DNA from: an uncultured Synergistales bacterium
Lineage (GTDB): Bacteria > Synergistota > Synergistia > Synergistales > Aminobacteriaceae
Direction: 5' to 3'
DNA length: 5,813 nt
Assembly (NCBI GenBank): GCA_905234205.1
Contig: CAJOGG010000069.1
Location: 1 to 5,813, forward strand
In this document: positions 1-5,813 of the stretch, piece after piece
Layout of the letters: every line of letters begins with the position of its first letter
How positions within the stretch are numbered: position 1 is the stretch's first letter
Notes under the pieces: generated by a model
What the model saw: the letters and a program-made list of their open reading frames with translations, nothing else
Database searches by the model: none
What the model was told of the DNA's origin: nothing
Position numbers and translations under genes: made by a program

Positions 1-50
1 ACCATAGCCAAAACGAGTAATGCGCATAAAAAATATTTCGTAAGCCTCAT
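1..50 (-). CDS. Partial exported protein, N-terminal signal sequence only
   Basis: Reading the minus strand from position 50, an ATG opens a frame that runs without a stop to the window edge and encodes MRLTKYFLCALLVLAM. A short basic start (R2, K5) followed by a hydrophobic run of about ten residues is the classic beginning of a Sec signal peptide or lipoprotein signal. A GGAGG ribosome binding site lies 10 nt upstream (61-65), which supports this start. The gene is downstream of dprA on the same strand with a 56-nt gap and no visible terminator, so co-transcription with dprA is plausible. Only 16 codons are present, so the mature protein cannot be identified; no lipobox is visible within the part seen. 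Confidence 0.6.
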   Translation of the reverse strand, partial: MRLTKYFLCALLVLAM

Positions 51-60
51 ATAAATCAGA

Positions 61-65
61 CCTCC
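61..65 (-). promoter_or_regulatory. Ribosome binding site for the partial exported protein
   Basis: The minus strand reads GGAGG here, a strong Shine-Dalgarno core, 10 nt before the ATG at 50-48. It is the main reason to believe that the truncated frame at the window edge is a real gene. Confidence 0.6.
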
Positions 66-106
66 ATGTTGTAAATTATTAACCGCTAAAGTATATCACG
101 CTGCTT

Positions 107-1201
107 TTAGGCCGTAGCCGAGTATCTCCCCGATGAGTTTATGATTAATCCCTCCGCTTCAAGATTCATTAATGCCTCTTGTATGTCCATGAAGTCCAAG
201 CCGCTTTCGTTCACTAGTTCATCTGCGAGTCGTCCTCCTTGTCGTTGTAGCAGTGAGTAAATAATTTTTTCGTTGTCGGTGAGTTCTGGCGCTTGCTTTG
301 TCGTTGGTTGTGGTGACTCGTCAAAATCAAACGTAAATTGCTTATTGCCGGCAATCTCTTCGATAAATTCATTAACGCTAGTCAAGACTCTTGCTCCTTC
401 TCCCAAAAGTTTATTCGTGCCTTTGCTAACGTCGTCGGTTATGCGTCCGGGGATTGACCAAGTTTCGCGGCCAAGTTCAAGAGCTGTTCGTGCGGTCAAC
501 ATTGCTCCACCACCTTCAGGCGATTCAGCAACAACGACTCTTGATGCCATACCCACAATAATTCGATTACGTTGCGGAAAATGCCAGGCTTCTCCACCAA
601 TTCCCATAGGGAACTCCGAAATTAGTGCGCCTCTATCAAGAATCCTCATGAACAAGTCCCTATTCTCTTGCGGATATACTTTGTCAATTCCTGTCCCAAA
701 AACCGAAATAGTTACGCCGTTTTCAGCCAAGCAGCCTCTATGCCCGGCCGTGTCAATTCCTCGTGCGCCACCGCTTATTACCGTTATACCCTGAAGAGCT
801 AAAGCCCGTGCTAAATTCGTCGCTGTAGTTCGAGCGTAATCACTGCATTTTCGAGTCCCAACTATTGCTACGGAAGGAAGTGAGATATTTGCGTTGCCCT
901 TAACGTAGAGTCCTATAGGAGGTTTTGCTAGGTCATGAAGCTTCGCCGGATAATCCAAGTCCTTCGCGGTCAAGAATCGTGCGTCAAATTTTTCTAGCCT
1001 CATTAATTCTTTGTCAAGCCAGTTATCGTTTATGAGCTTTGAGAGTTTTTCCTGATGTCGTGAATTTAGGCCAAGCTCTTTCCAAAAAATTTCCCCCTCG
1101 AATAATTCATCAGGCTGATACTTATCACAAAGCTTCGTAAAAATCTCGTAAGGTGCGCTGATTGCGTTCAATAAAATTCCTGCTCGTGTATATTCATTCA
1201 T
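107..1201 (-). CDS. dprA: DNA-processing protein DprA (Smf)
   Basis: DprA binds single-stranded DNA in the cytoplasm and loads RecA on it, protecting incoming DNA during natural transformation; it is also widespread in bacteria not known to be competent. The 364-residue product has the usual three-part layout: an N-terminal helical SAM-like region (about 1-75), a Rossmann-fold core (about 80-285) and a C-terminal winged-helix domain (about 305-364). Family motifs are clear: VAIVGTRKCSDYA (111-123), SGGARGIDTAGHRG (143-156), FGTGIDKVYPQENR (168-181), FPQRNRIIVG (208-217), then a TA..A.ELGRE..SIPG segment and GTNKLLGEGA (261-270). Length matches the family (about 360-380). The ATG at 1201 gives a normal N-terminus (MNEYTRAGILLNA), although no good Shine-Dalgarno precedes it. 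It is divergent from metG and probably co-transcribed with the exported protein that follows. The identification is secure; a competence role in this organism is not shown. Confidence 0.96.
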   Translation of the reverse strand: MNEYTRAGILLNAISAPYEIFTKLCDKYQPDELFEGEIFWKELGLNSRHQEKLSKLINDNWLDKELMRLEKFDARFLTAKDLDYPAKLHDLAKPPIGLYVKGNANISLPSVAIVGTRKCSDYARTTATNLARALALQGITVISGGARGIDTAGHRGCLAENGVTISVFGTGIDKVYPQENRDLFMRILDRGALISEFPMGIGGEAWHFPQRNRIIVGMASRVVVAESPEGGGAMLTARTALELGRETWSIPGRITDDVSKGTNKLLGEGARVLTSVNEFIEEIAGNKQFTFDFDESPQPTTKQAPELTDNEKIIYSLLQRQGGRLADELVNESGLDFMDIQEALMNLEAEGLIINSSGRYSATA

Positions 1202-1244
1202 GCTATTATTTAATCACAAAACTTTCAGGAGGATAGAAATTTTT
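1202..1244. promoter_or_regulatory. Divergent dprA/metG intergenic region
   Basis: This 43-bp AT-rich gap separates the start codons of two divergent genes. It is too short for two complete back-to-back promoters, so at least one must extend into the opposite coding region. TATTAT (1204-1209) resembles a -10 box for metG, and TATATT (1189-1194, inside dprA) is another possibility, but neither has a convincing -35 partner at the right spacing. I therefore mark the region as the probable promoter zone without assigning boxes. Confidence 0.35.
1227..1233 (+). promoter_or_regulatory. Ribosome binding site of metG
   Basis: AGGAGGA is a near-perfect Shine-Dalgarno sequence, 11 nt before the ATG at 1245. 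It decides the start: the reading frame is open back to an ATG at 1200, but that codon overlaps the dprA start, has no ribosome binding site, and would add 15 residues not expected in front of the MetRS catalytic domain. Confidence 0.8.
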
Positions 1245-3182
1245 ATGAGCGACGACAAAATTTTTTACATAACAACGCCGATTTATTACGTCAATGATAT
1301 TCCACACATTGGCCACGCTTATACAACTATAGCTTGCGACGTTGCATCACGCTACAAACGCATGAAGGGCTACGACGTTCATTTCTTGACAGGTACAGAC
1401 GAACACGGACAAAAGATTCAGACTGCTGCAGAATCAAAAGGAAAGACTCCGCAAGAATTGGTTGATGAGATTCATTTGAACTTCAAAAAGTTATGGGAAG
1501 TCTTAAACATCAGCAACGACGATTTCATCAGGACGACAGAGCCGCGTCACATAAAAGTTGTGCAAGCAATGTTTAAACAGTTGATGGATCAGGGAGATAT
1601 TTACAAAGGAACTTACACTGGCTATTACTGTGTACCAGACGAAACTTATGTGCCAGAGAATGCTATGGGGCCAAACAAAACTTGTCCGGATTGTGGAAGA
1701 CCATTAACGATCATGGAGGAAGAGAGCTATTTCTTCAGAGGTTCTAAATACGTCCCTGAACTCATAAAATTTTACGAAGAGCATATGAAGGCCGTTATGC
1801 CCAAGATTCGCTACAACGAGATCATGAGCTTCATAAAAGGCGGCGTTAAGGATCAATCAGTCTCACGTACTACTCTTAAATGGGGAATACCTGTGCCTGG
1901 TGACGAGAAACACGTTATATATGTATGGTTTGACGCGTTGATTAATTATGCTGCGGCGATTGGCTATCTTGATGACCCGGAAAAATTCAAACGTTATTGG
2001 CCTCACGTTAGACATATGGTCGGCAAAGATATTATCAGATTCCATTGCGTTATATGGCCGTTGATGCTTATAGCGTTGGGAATAAATCTACCCGTTGAAG
2101 TTATGGCTCACGGTTGGTGGACGTATGAGGGCGAAAAAATGAGCAAGTCCCGCGGAAATGTAGTTGACCCGTTCAAAATGGTTAGCGAATATGGCCTTGA
2201 CCCGTTCAGATATTTCTTGCTGCGTGAAGTTCCTTTTGGGAATGATGGCGATTTCTCGGAGCTAGCATTAGTAGGACGAATCAACAGCGACTTGGCCAAC
2301 GACTTAGGCAATTTATTAAATCGTACGTTACAGATGATTAAGAGCTATCGTGATGGAGTTGTGCCTTCATGCGTGAACCCTCAATCGGAATTAAGCGAGC
2401 TATCACAAAGCATTCTTGACAGAGTCGACGAGGCTATGAACAATTACGCGTTTGACGAGGCGCTAAAAACTATATGGGAATTTATCGGGCGCTCTAATAA
2501 GTTCATTGATGAGACCATGCCATGGAAATTAGCTAAAGACTCTTCGCAAGCAGAACGATTGAATTTCGTGTTAGTGAATCTCTATGAGGCTTTGAGACTC
2601 TCCGCACTCTTGATAGCTCCGACAATGCCGGGGACTTCACAAAGAATCTGGGCACAACTTGGCCTCACTGGCAACCCGTTAGAATTACAGCTTGAAGAAT
2701 TTACATGGGGCGAAGGCTCTGGAAACACGATCAACAAAGCTGAAGTATTATTCCCAAGAATTGACATCAAACTATGGAAGGAACAGAAGGAGAAAGCAAA
2801 AATGGACGAAACGCAAGCACAAGAGCAAAAAATTGAGCATGAGTCAGAAATTTCGATTGACGATTTTAAGACGGTAGAAATGAGAGTTGCAAGAGTCACT
2901 CACGTTGAAGAAATTCCGCGATCCAAGAAACTCTATAAGCTGGAAGTTGATTTAGGTTATGAGAAACGCACGGTGTGTTCAGGGATAAAAGCATTCTTTA
3001 CGCCCGAAGAGTTGACCGGAAAAACTGTGATACTTGTAACAAATTTGAAGCCCGTGAAGTTATGCGGAGTTGAGAGTAACGGAATGATTTTATGTGCAAG
3101 CGTTAAGAAGGACGGTGTATCAGAGCAGCTTACGTTATTAACTCCCGAAAAGGATATACCGCTTGGAAGCCGGGTAAGTTAA
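1245..3182 (+). CDS. metG: Methionine--tRNA ligase (MetRS) with C-terminal tRNA-binding domain
   Basis: This class I aminoacyl-tRNA synthetase charges tRNA-Met and initiator tRNA with methionine using ATP. The product from the ATG at 1245 is 645 residues, close to the usual 640-680 for MetRS carrying the fused C-terminal domain. Signature elements appear in order: Rossmann start FYITTPIYYVNDIPHIGHAY with HIGH at 21-24, TGTDEHGQKI (49-58), a zinc-knuckle insert with C129, C147 and C150, YVWFDALINY (226-235), and KMSKS at 298-302. The anticodon-binding helical domain spans about 340-500, including a MPWKLAK segment (425-431). A charged Lys/Glu/Gln-rich linker (about 511-537) leads to an EMAPII/Trbp111-like OB-fold (about 538-645), with FKTVEMRVARV and LKPVKLCGVESNGMIL; this domain binds tRNA and commonly supports dimer formation. 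The gene heads an operon; the next start follows its stop after one base. The zinc site has Asp132 where a fourth Cys is common. Confidence 0.98.
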   Translation: MSDDKIFYITTPIYYVNDIPHIGHAYTTIACDVASRYKRMKGYDVHFLTGTDEHGQKIQTAAESKGKTPQELVDEIHLNFKKLWEVLNISNDDFIRTTEPRHIKVVQAMFKQLMDQGDIYKGTYTGYYCVPDETYVPENAMGPNKTCPDCGRPLTIMEEESYFFRGSKYVPELIKFYEEHMKAVMPKIRYNEIMSFIKGGVKDQSVSRTTLKWGIPVPGDEKHVIYVWFDALINYAAAIGYLDDPEKFKRYWPHVRHMVGKDIIRFHCVIWPLMLIALGINLPVEVMAHGWWTYEGEKMSKSRGNVVDPFKMVSEYGLDPFRYFLLREVPFGNDGDFSELALVGRINSDLANDLGNLLNRTLQMIKSYRDGVVPSCVNPQSELSELSQSILDRVDEAMNNYAFDEALKTIWEFIGRSNKFIDETMPWKLAKDSSQAERLNFVLVNLYEALRLSALLIAPTMPGTSQRIWAQLGLTGNPLELQLEEFTWGEGSGNTINKAEVLFPRIDIKLWKEQKEKAKMDETQAQEQKIEHESEISIDDFKTVEMRVARVTHVEEIPRSKKLYKLEVDLGYEKRTVCSGIKAFFTPEELTGKTVILVTNLKPVKLCGVESNGMILCASVKKDGVSEQLTLLTPEKDIPLGSRVS

Positions 3183-3183
3183 T

Positions 3184-3921
3184 ATGAGCGATATTCGCAA
3201 AAAGGAAATGGAGTTCTTGAGCGGCGAAGTAAATTCGTGGCTTGAGGAAGGAATCATAACGCAAGAGCAATCGGACAAAATTTTATCGCTATATGACGTA
3301 AAGAGAAGTAACTTGCGAGTGATTTTGTTCATAGCTGGCGGAATATTATTGGGGCTTGGGTTAGTGAGCTTTATAGCGGCTCATTGGCACGAGATCCCCA
3401 AAATTTTACGTGTGTGCATAATTTCAGGAGCTTATCTTACGTCATTAACGGCTTATGCATATTTCGGAATGTCAGATACTCGAACGGGACGAGCGTTTTT
3501 GTTGTTGGCAAGCGTGATTCTCGGGGCGGGAATTTTTCTCATCACTCGAATGTACAATTACAAACTAGCTTGGCATTCTCTAAACGGTTGGTGGCTCGTG
3601 GCAGTACTGGCAACCGTGATAATAACCCGGGACTTATGGCAAATTTACTTGGCTCAATTTCTTTCGCTGTTGTATTTGATTCAGATTGACGCGATAAATT
3701 TACTGGCTCTGGAATTTGTGAACACGTCAAGAATTTCTTTCGTAGAATTTTTCTCGCCCATAGAGGCTTTTGGCTTGATAGTAGCGTTGTGGGTGGCATG
3801 GCGAATAGTCAATGATAGAGTCGCTTTCAACATGAACATGCTATTAACGCTGTTATATCGGAGGAACATGGACGCTAATAATTTTGACGTGTGCGGGCGG
3901 AGTTATGTCGTTTATCTCTAA
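3184..3921 (+). CDS. DUF2157 family membrane protein, N-terminal part (frameshifted gene)
   Basis: The 245-residue frame begins with a soluble segment (MSDIRKKEMEFLSGEVNSWL, then EEGIITQEQSDKIL) followed by hydrophobic helices at about 46-65, 74-92, 104-120, 135-148, 152-168 and 192-206. The segments GLGLVSFIAAHWHEIPKIL (57-75) and GAGIFLITRMYN (114-125) are typical of the DUF2157 inner-membrane family, whose function is unknown. The last 20 or so residues (from about Arg226, RRNMDANNFDVCGR onward) are polar and unlike the family, whereas the next frame continues a membrane-protein sequence to 4384. I infer that this is the front part of one gene of about 400 codons, broken by an indel near 3848-3864. 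The start ATG lies one base after the metG stop (TAATATG), with only a weak GGGTAAG upstream, so translation is probably coupled to metG. Confidence 0.8.
   Translation: MSDIRKKEMEFLSGEVNSWLEEGIITQEQSDKILSLYDVKRSNLRVILFIAGGILLGLGLVSFIAAHWHEIPKILRVCIISGAYLTSLTAYAYFGMSDTRTGRAFLLLASVILGAGIFLITRMYNYKLAWHSLNGWWLVAVLATVIITRDLWQIYLAQFLSLLYLIQIDAINLLALEFVNTSRISFVEFFSPIEAFGLIVALWVAWRIVNDRVAFNMNMLLTLLYRRNMDANNFDVCGRSYVVYL
3848..3864 (+). other. Probable frameshift site inside the DUF2157 gene
   Basis: The upstream frame is coding-like up to TLLY (codons 3847-3858), and the +1 frame becomes open right after a TAA at 3845-3847. Skipping one base here joins the two frames as ..MLLTLYIGGTWTLIIL.., which restores a smooth hydrophobic helix. 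The window contains two adjacent arginine codons, CGG AGG (3859-3864). Whether the extra base is real, a sequencing error or a recoding site cannot be decided from one sequence. Confidence 0.65.
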
Positions 3922-4384
3922 ATGGCACGATACAGAAAAACTAGGCTTGCTTATGCTTGGTTTGTTCGGAATGTTATTAACTTGGTCGGAATTTTGGCGC
4001 GGTGAAATTTTCTCTGCACCTGTGCTTGGATTTTCTGGGCTAAGCTTCTGGCCTGTGCTTGTGGCTGTAGCTGTAGCTTTCTTAATGCTCGTGAATATCT
4101 ATCGCGGACACGTTGGGATCGGAGTAACGTTTTGTTTTCTGCTTGCATGCCGATATTTCTTTGATCACTTCTTTGGATACATGATAAAGGCTTGGGGCTT
4201 CTCGTTCACTGGAATAGTATTTATGGCGGCTGGATTATTCTTCGGACGCTTACGAAAATTTTTCGAGCCTGTACACGAAACTGTGTATGGACGCAAAGAA
4301 ATGCCTGCAAATACTGAACAAAATTGTGTCTATACACAGAAAACTTTACATACTCAATTTTTCCAACAAGATGACGATGAATAA
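3884..4384 (+). CDS. DUF2157 family membrane protein, C-terminal part (frameshifted gene)
   Basis: This frame, open from 3848, carries the missing second half of the upstream membrane protein. Counting from the TTG at 3884 (166 residues), hydrophobic helices lie at about 20-35, 54-71, 79-92 and 107-121, followed by a basic GRLRK stop-transfer segment and a polar tail ending QQDDDE. The pattern CRYFFDHFFGYMIKAWGFSF followed by TGIVFMAAGLFFGRL resembles the C-terminal end of DUF2157/DUF4401-like proteins. No ribosome binding site fits either the TTG at 3884 or the ATG at 3905, and the sequence upstream of both (RCYIGGTWTLIIL) still reads as a membrane helix, so independent initiation is unlikely. 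I treat it as the rear fragment of the gene starting at 3184. Its stop overlaps the nagA start. Confidence 0.7.
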   Translation: MTCAGGVMSFISKWHDTEKLGLLMLGLFGMLLTWSEFWRGEIFSAPVLGFSGLSFWPVLVAVAVAFLMLVNIYRGHVGIGVTFCFLLACRYFFDHFFGYMIKAWGFSFTGIVFMAAGLFFGRLRKFFEPVHETVYGRKEMPANTEQNCVYTQKTLHTQFFQQDDDE

Positions 4385-5477
4385 CGACCATTTACGAATC
4401 ATAAACGCAAATATATTTAGGCCGGATTGTGAATTTCATAGAGGAGAACTCCGAATCGCTGACGGCCTTTTTGTTAATGATGTTGACTCGGACGCAAAGA
4501 TAATTGACGCTGAAGGCTTGTATGTAATTCCGGGTTTGATCGATATACATTTTCACGGCTGCAAAGGTCATGACTTTTGCGAGGGTACTCAAGAGGCTTT
4601 CAGGGCTATACGAGATTACGAGGCTTCTATAGGAGTTACGACAATATGCCCGGCCACAATGACTCTTCCAGAATCAAAACTATTATCAATCATGCGTGAG
4701 GCCAAAAATTTTGGAGAGCTAGCAGGAATTTATCTTGAGGGGCCTTTTATATCGCGTTCAAAAGTTGGCGCACAAAATCCCGATTACGTTCACAAGCCTG
4801 ATGTAGAAATGTTGAGACGGTTGCAGAAAGCTTCAGGTGGCTTAATCAGAATCGCGGCTATAGCTCCGGAAGTTGAGGGCGCAATGAAATTTATCGACGA
4901 GGTAAAAAACTTAACGAGGTTTTCACTAGCTCACACAGTTTGTAATTACGACACGGCAAACGAAGCTTTTAACAGGGGAATATCCCAAGTTACGCATTTG
5001 TACAACGCAATGCCAGGCATAAATCACCGTGAACCAGGCCCAATAATCGCAGCTCTTGAGAATAAAAATGTCATGGTCGAATTAATCTGTGATGGCGTTC
5101 ATGTTCACTCTTCAATAGTTCGTAGCACGATAAAAGCCTTTGGCTCTGATAGAGTTATATTCATAAGTGACTCAATGGAAGCTACAGGAATGCCCGACGG
5201 AAAATATCAGCTTGGTGGCCAAGACGTAATAAAGCGCGGAAATAAAGCTACGTTGCTCGACGGGGTTACGATAGCCGGGAGCGTTACGAATCTCGCTGAC
5301 TGTATGAAGACGGCCGTTAAGAAAATGAATGTGCCACTGGAAATAGCCGTTAAGTGTGCAACTCTCAATCCCGCAAAAGCTATCGGCCAAGAAAATTTGT
5401 ACGGAGTCATTGAAGAAGGAAGACGCGCAAACTTACTAGCACTTGACAAAGAACTAAATACGATCTGGATAAGATAA
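4371..5477 (+). CDS. nagA: N-acetylglucosamine-6-phosphate deacetylase
   Basis: NagA hydrolyses GlcNAc-6-phosphate to glucosamine-6-phosphate and acetate in the cytoplasm, feeding amino sugars from murein recycling or chitin/glycan breakdown into glycolysis or new cell wall. The product (368 residues; E. coli NagA has 382) shows the amidohydrolase pattern: PGLIDIHFHGCKGHDF with the HxH pair H60/H62, YLEGPFIS with metal ligand E123, AHTV H188, THLYNAMPG with H209, ELICDGVHVH (237-246), and the catalytic Asp in FISDSMEATG (D267). The spacing of E123, H188, H209 and D267 matches the known E. coli residues 131, 195, 216 and 273 within a residue or so. The HxH pair suggests a two-metal site as in Bacillus-type enzymes. 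The start is ATG 4371 or ATG 4377 (366 residues); neither has a strong ribosome binding site, and both overlap the preceding frame, implying coupling. The upstream in-frame ATG at 4287 would add non-homologous residues. No nagB is adjacent. Confidence 0.96.
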   Translation: MTMNNDHLRIINANIFRPDCEFHRGELRIADGLFVNDVDSDAKIIDAEGLYVIPGLIDIHFHGCKGHDFCEGTQEAFRAIRDYEASIGVTTICPATMTLPESKLLSIMREAKNFGELAGIYLEGPFISRSKVGAQNPDYVHKPDVEMLRRLQKASGGLIRIAAIAPEVEGAMKFIDEVKNLTRFSLAHTVCNYDTANEAFNRGISQVTHLYNAMPGINHREPGPIIAALENKNVMVELICDGVHVHSSIVRSTIKAFGSDRVIFISDSMEATGMPDGKYQLGGQDVIKRGNKATLLDGVTIAGSVTNLADCMKTAVKKMNVPLEIAVKCATLNPAKAIGQENLYGVIEEGRRANLLALDKELNTIWIR

Positions 5478-5478
5478 T

Positions 5479-5813
5479 ATGAACAAGATCTTCAACTTAC
5501 AATTTTTTGGTGAAGAACGCACTGAAGAAGCTACCCCTCACAAGCGTGAAAAAGTTCGTGAAGAAGGACGTGTCTGTATGAGCAAAGATCTCAATGCGGC
5601 TGTAGGAATTATAACGGCGTTGCTTGGGCTTGCTATGTTAGGAGCTATGACGTGGCGAATCTTGACCAGAGTTATTCAATTTATGCTTAGCTACATAGGT
5701 GATAGATCTTTATTGCAAGATGGTTGGTTCTATTATGTCTCGTTGGAAGCTATCAAGAATTATTTCGCGGCGTGGCTGCCTATTGGGGCATTAGTCGTAT
5801 TATTCTCAACATG
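5479..5813 (+). CDS. flhB: Flagellar biosynthesis protein FlhB, N-terminal part
   Basis: The frame is open from the ATG at 5479 to the window edge, giving 111 residues of what should be a protein of about 350-380. The beginning LQFFGEERTEEATPHKREK followed by VREEGRV..SKDLNAAV is the conserved FlhB/type III export start (a TE.AT..K....R..G.V..S..L pattern). A first membrane helix follows at about 39-57 and a second begins at about 95. FlhB sits in the inner-membrane export gate and, through its cytoplasmic C-terminal domain (not in this window), switches export from rod/hook to filament subunits. A homologous non-flagellar type III secretion SctU protein is the alternative, but the LQFF start favours the flagellar form. 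It begins one base after the nagA stop (TAATATG), with no strong ribosome binding site, so translation is probably coupled. The usual upstream neighbours fliQ/fliR are absent; flhA may follow beyond the edge. Confidence 0.9.
   Translation, partial: MNKIFNLQFFGEERTEEATPHKREKVREEGRVCMSKDLNAAVGIITALLGLAMLGAMTWRILTRVIQFMLSYIGDRSLLQDGWFYYVSLEAIKNYFAAWLPIGALVVLFST

Noticed and set aside
273..794. Plus-strand 173-codon open frame opposite dprA
   Set aside because: It lies wholly antisense to the conserved Rossmann core of dprA, is Ser/Pro/Thr-rich with no recognisable domain, and is best explained as a shadow of that gene.
1200..1244. Longer metG start at the ATG at 1200
   Set aside because: It would overlap the dprA start codon, has no ribosome binding site, and adds 15 residues ahead of the normal MetRS N-terminus; AGGAGGA at 1227-1233 points to 1245.
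2582..2899. Minus-strand 105-codon open frame opposite metG
   Set aside because: It is antisense to the MetRS anticodon-binding domain, linker and start of the OB-fold, Ser/Cys-rich, with no homology-like pattern; the opposite strand is clearly coding.
3868..3921. GGAGG (3860-3864) followed by ATG 3868 as a separate small gene
   Set aside because: The spacing of 3 nt is too short and the resulting peptide of 17 residues has no features; the site falls at the frameshift junction and is better explained by it.
4031..4080. Imperfect short repeat in the CTGTGCTTG / GGCTGTAGCTGTAGC stretch
   Set aside because: It encodes a Leu/Val/Ala-rich membrane helix (FWPVLVAVAVAF), so the repetition is explained by amino-acid composition.
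4287..4370. Longer nagA start at the ATG at 4287
   Set aside because: The added 28 residues precede the normal NagA beginning (LRIINANIF) and overlap the C-terminal coding region of the DUF2157 fragment; there is no ribosome binding site.
5207..5449. Minus-strand open frames opposite the end of nagA
   Set aside because: They are antisense to the conserved C-terminal part of NagA, with no ribosome binding site or recognisable product.

Overview
The window reads as ordinary, tightly packed bacterial chromosome of fairly low GC content (roughly 40-45% by eye, not counted). I found no rRNA, tRNA, CRISPR array, insertion sequence, integrase, toxin or phage gene, and no clear undescribed system. 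The only lineage hints are a bacterial-type MetG with a fused C-terminal tRNA-binding domain and the start of a flagellar FlhB, which imply a motile (or formerly motile) bacterium. The FlhB N-terminus and the mixed gene order would fit an anaerobic lineage such as Synergistota or a Clostridia relative, but this is impression, not evidence.

Left part, minus strand (1-1201): dprA/smf, the DNA-processing protein that loads RecA onto incoming single-stranded DNA, followed downstream by the first 16 codons of an exported protein that starts with a signal-peptide-like sequence and runs off the window edge. A 43-bp AT-rich gap separates the dprA start from a divergent block.

Right part, plus strand (1245-5813): metG (methionyl-tRNA synthetase), a DUF2157-type multi-pass membrane protein, nagA (N-acetylglucosamine-6-phosphate deacetylase) and the beginning of flhB (flagellar export switch protein). 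The junctions are a 1-nt gap, an overlap of 8-14 nt and a 1-nt gap, so these genes almost certainly form one transcriptional unit with translational coupling. The functions are unrelated (translation, unknown membrane function, amino-sugar salvage, motility), so the block looks like a stacked housekeeping operon rather than a pathway.

The most notable feature is that the DUF2157 gene is split by an apparent frameshift near 3848-3864. Its N-terminal half ends in an unlikely tail in one frame, while the rest of the membrane protein continues in the next frame up to nagA. It is either a recent pseudogene, a sequencing or assembly error, or less likely a recoding site. There is no gene-free stretch longer than about 60 bases.
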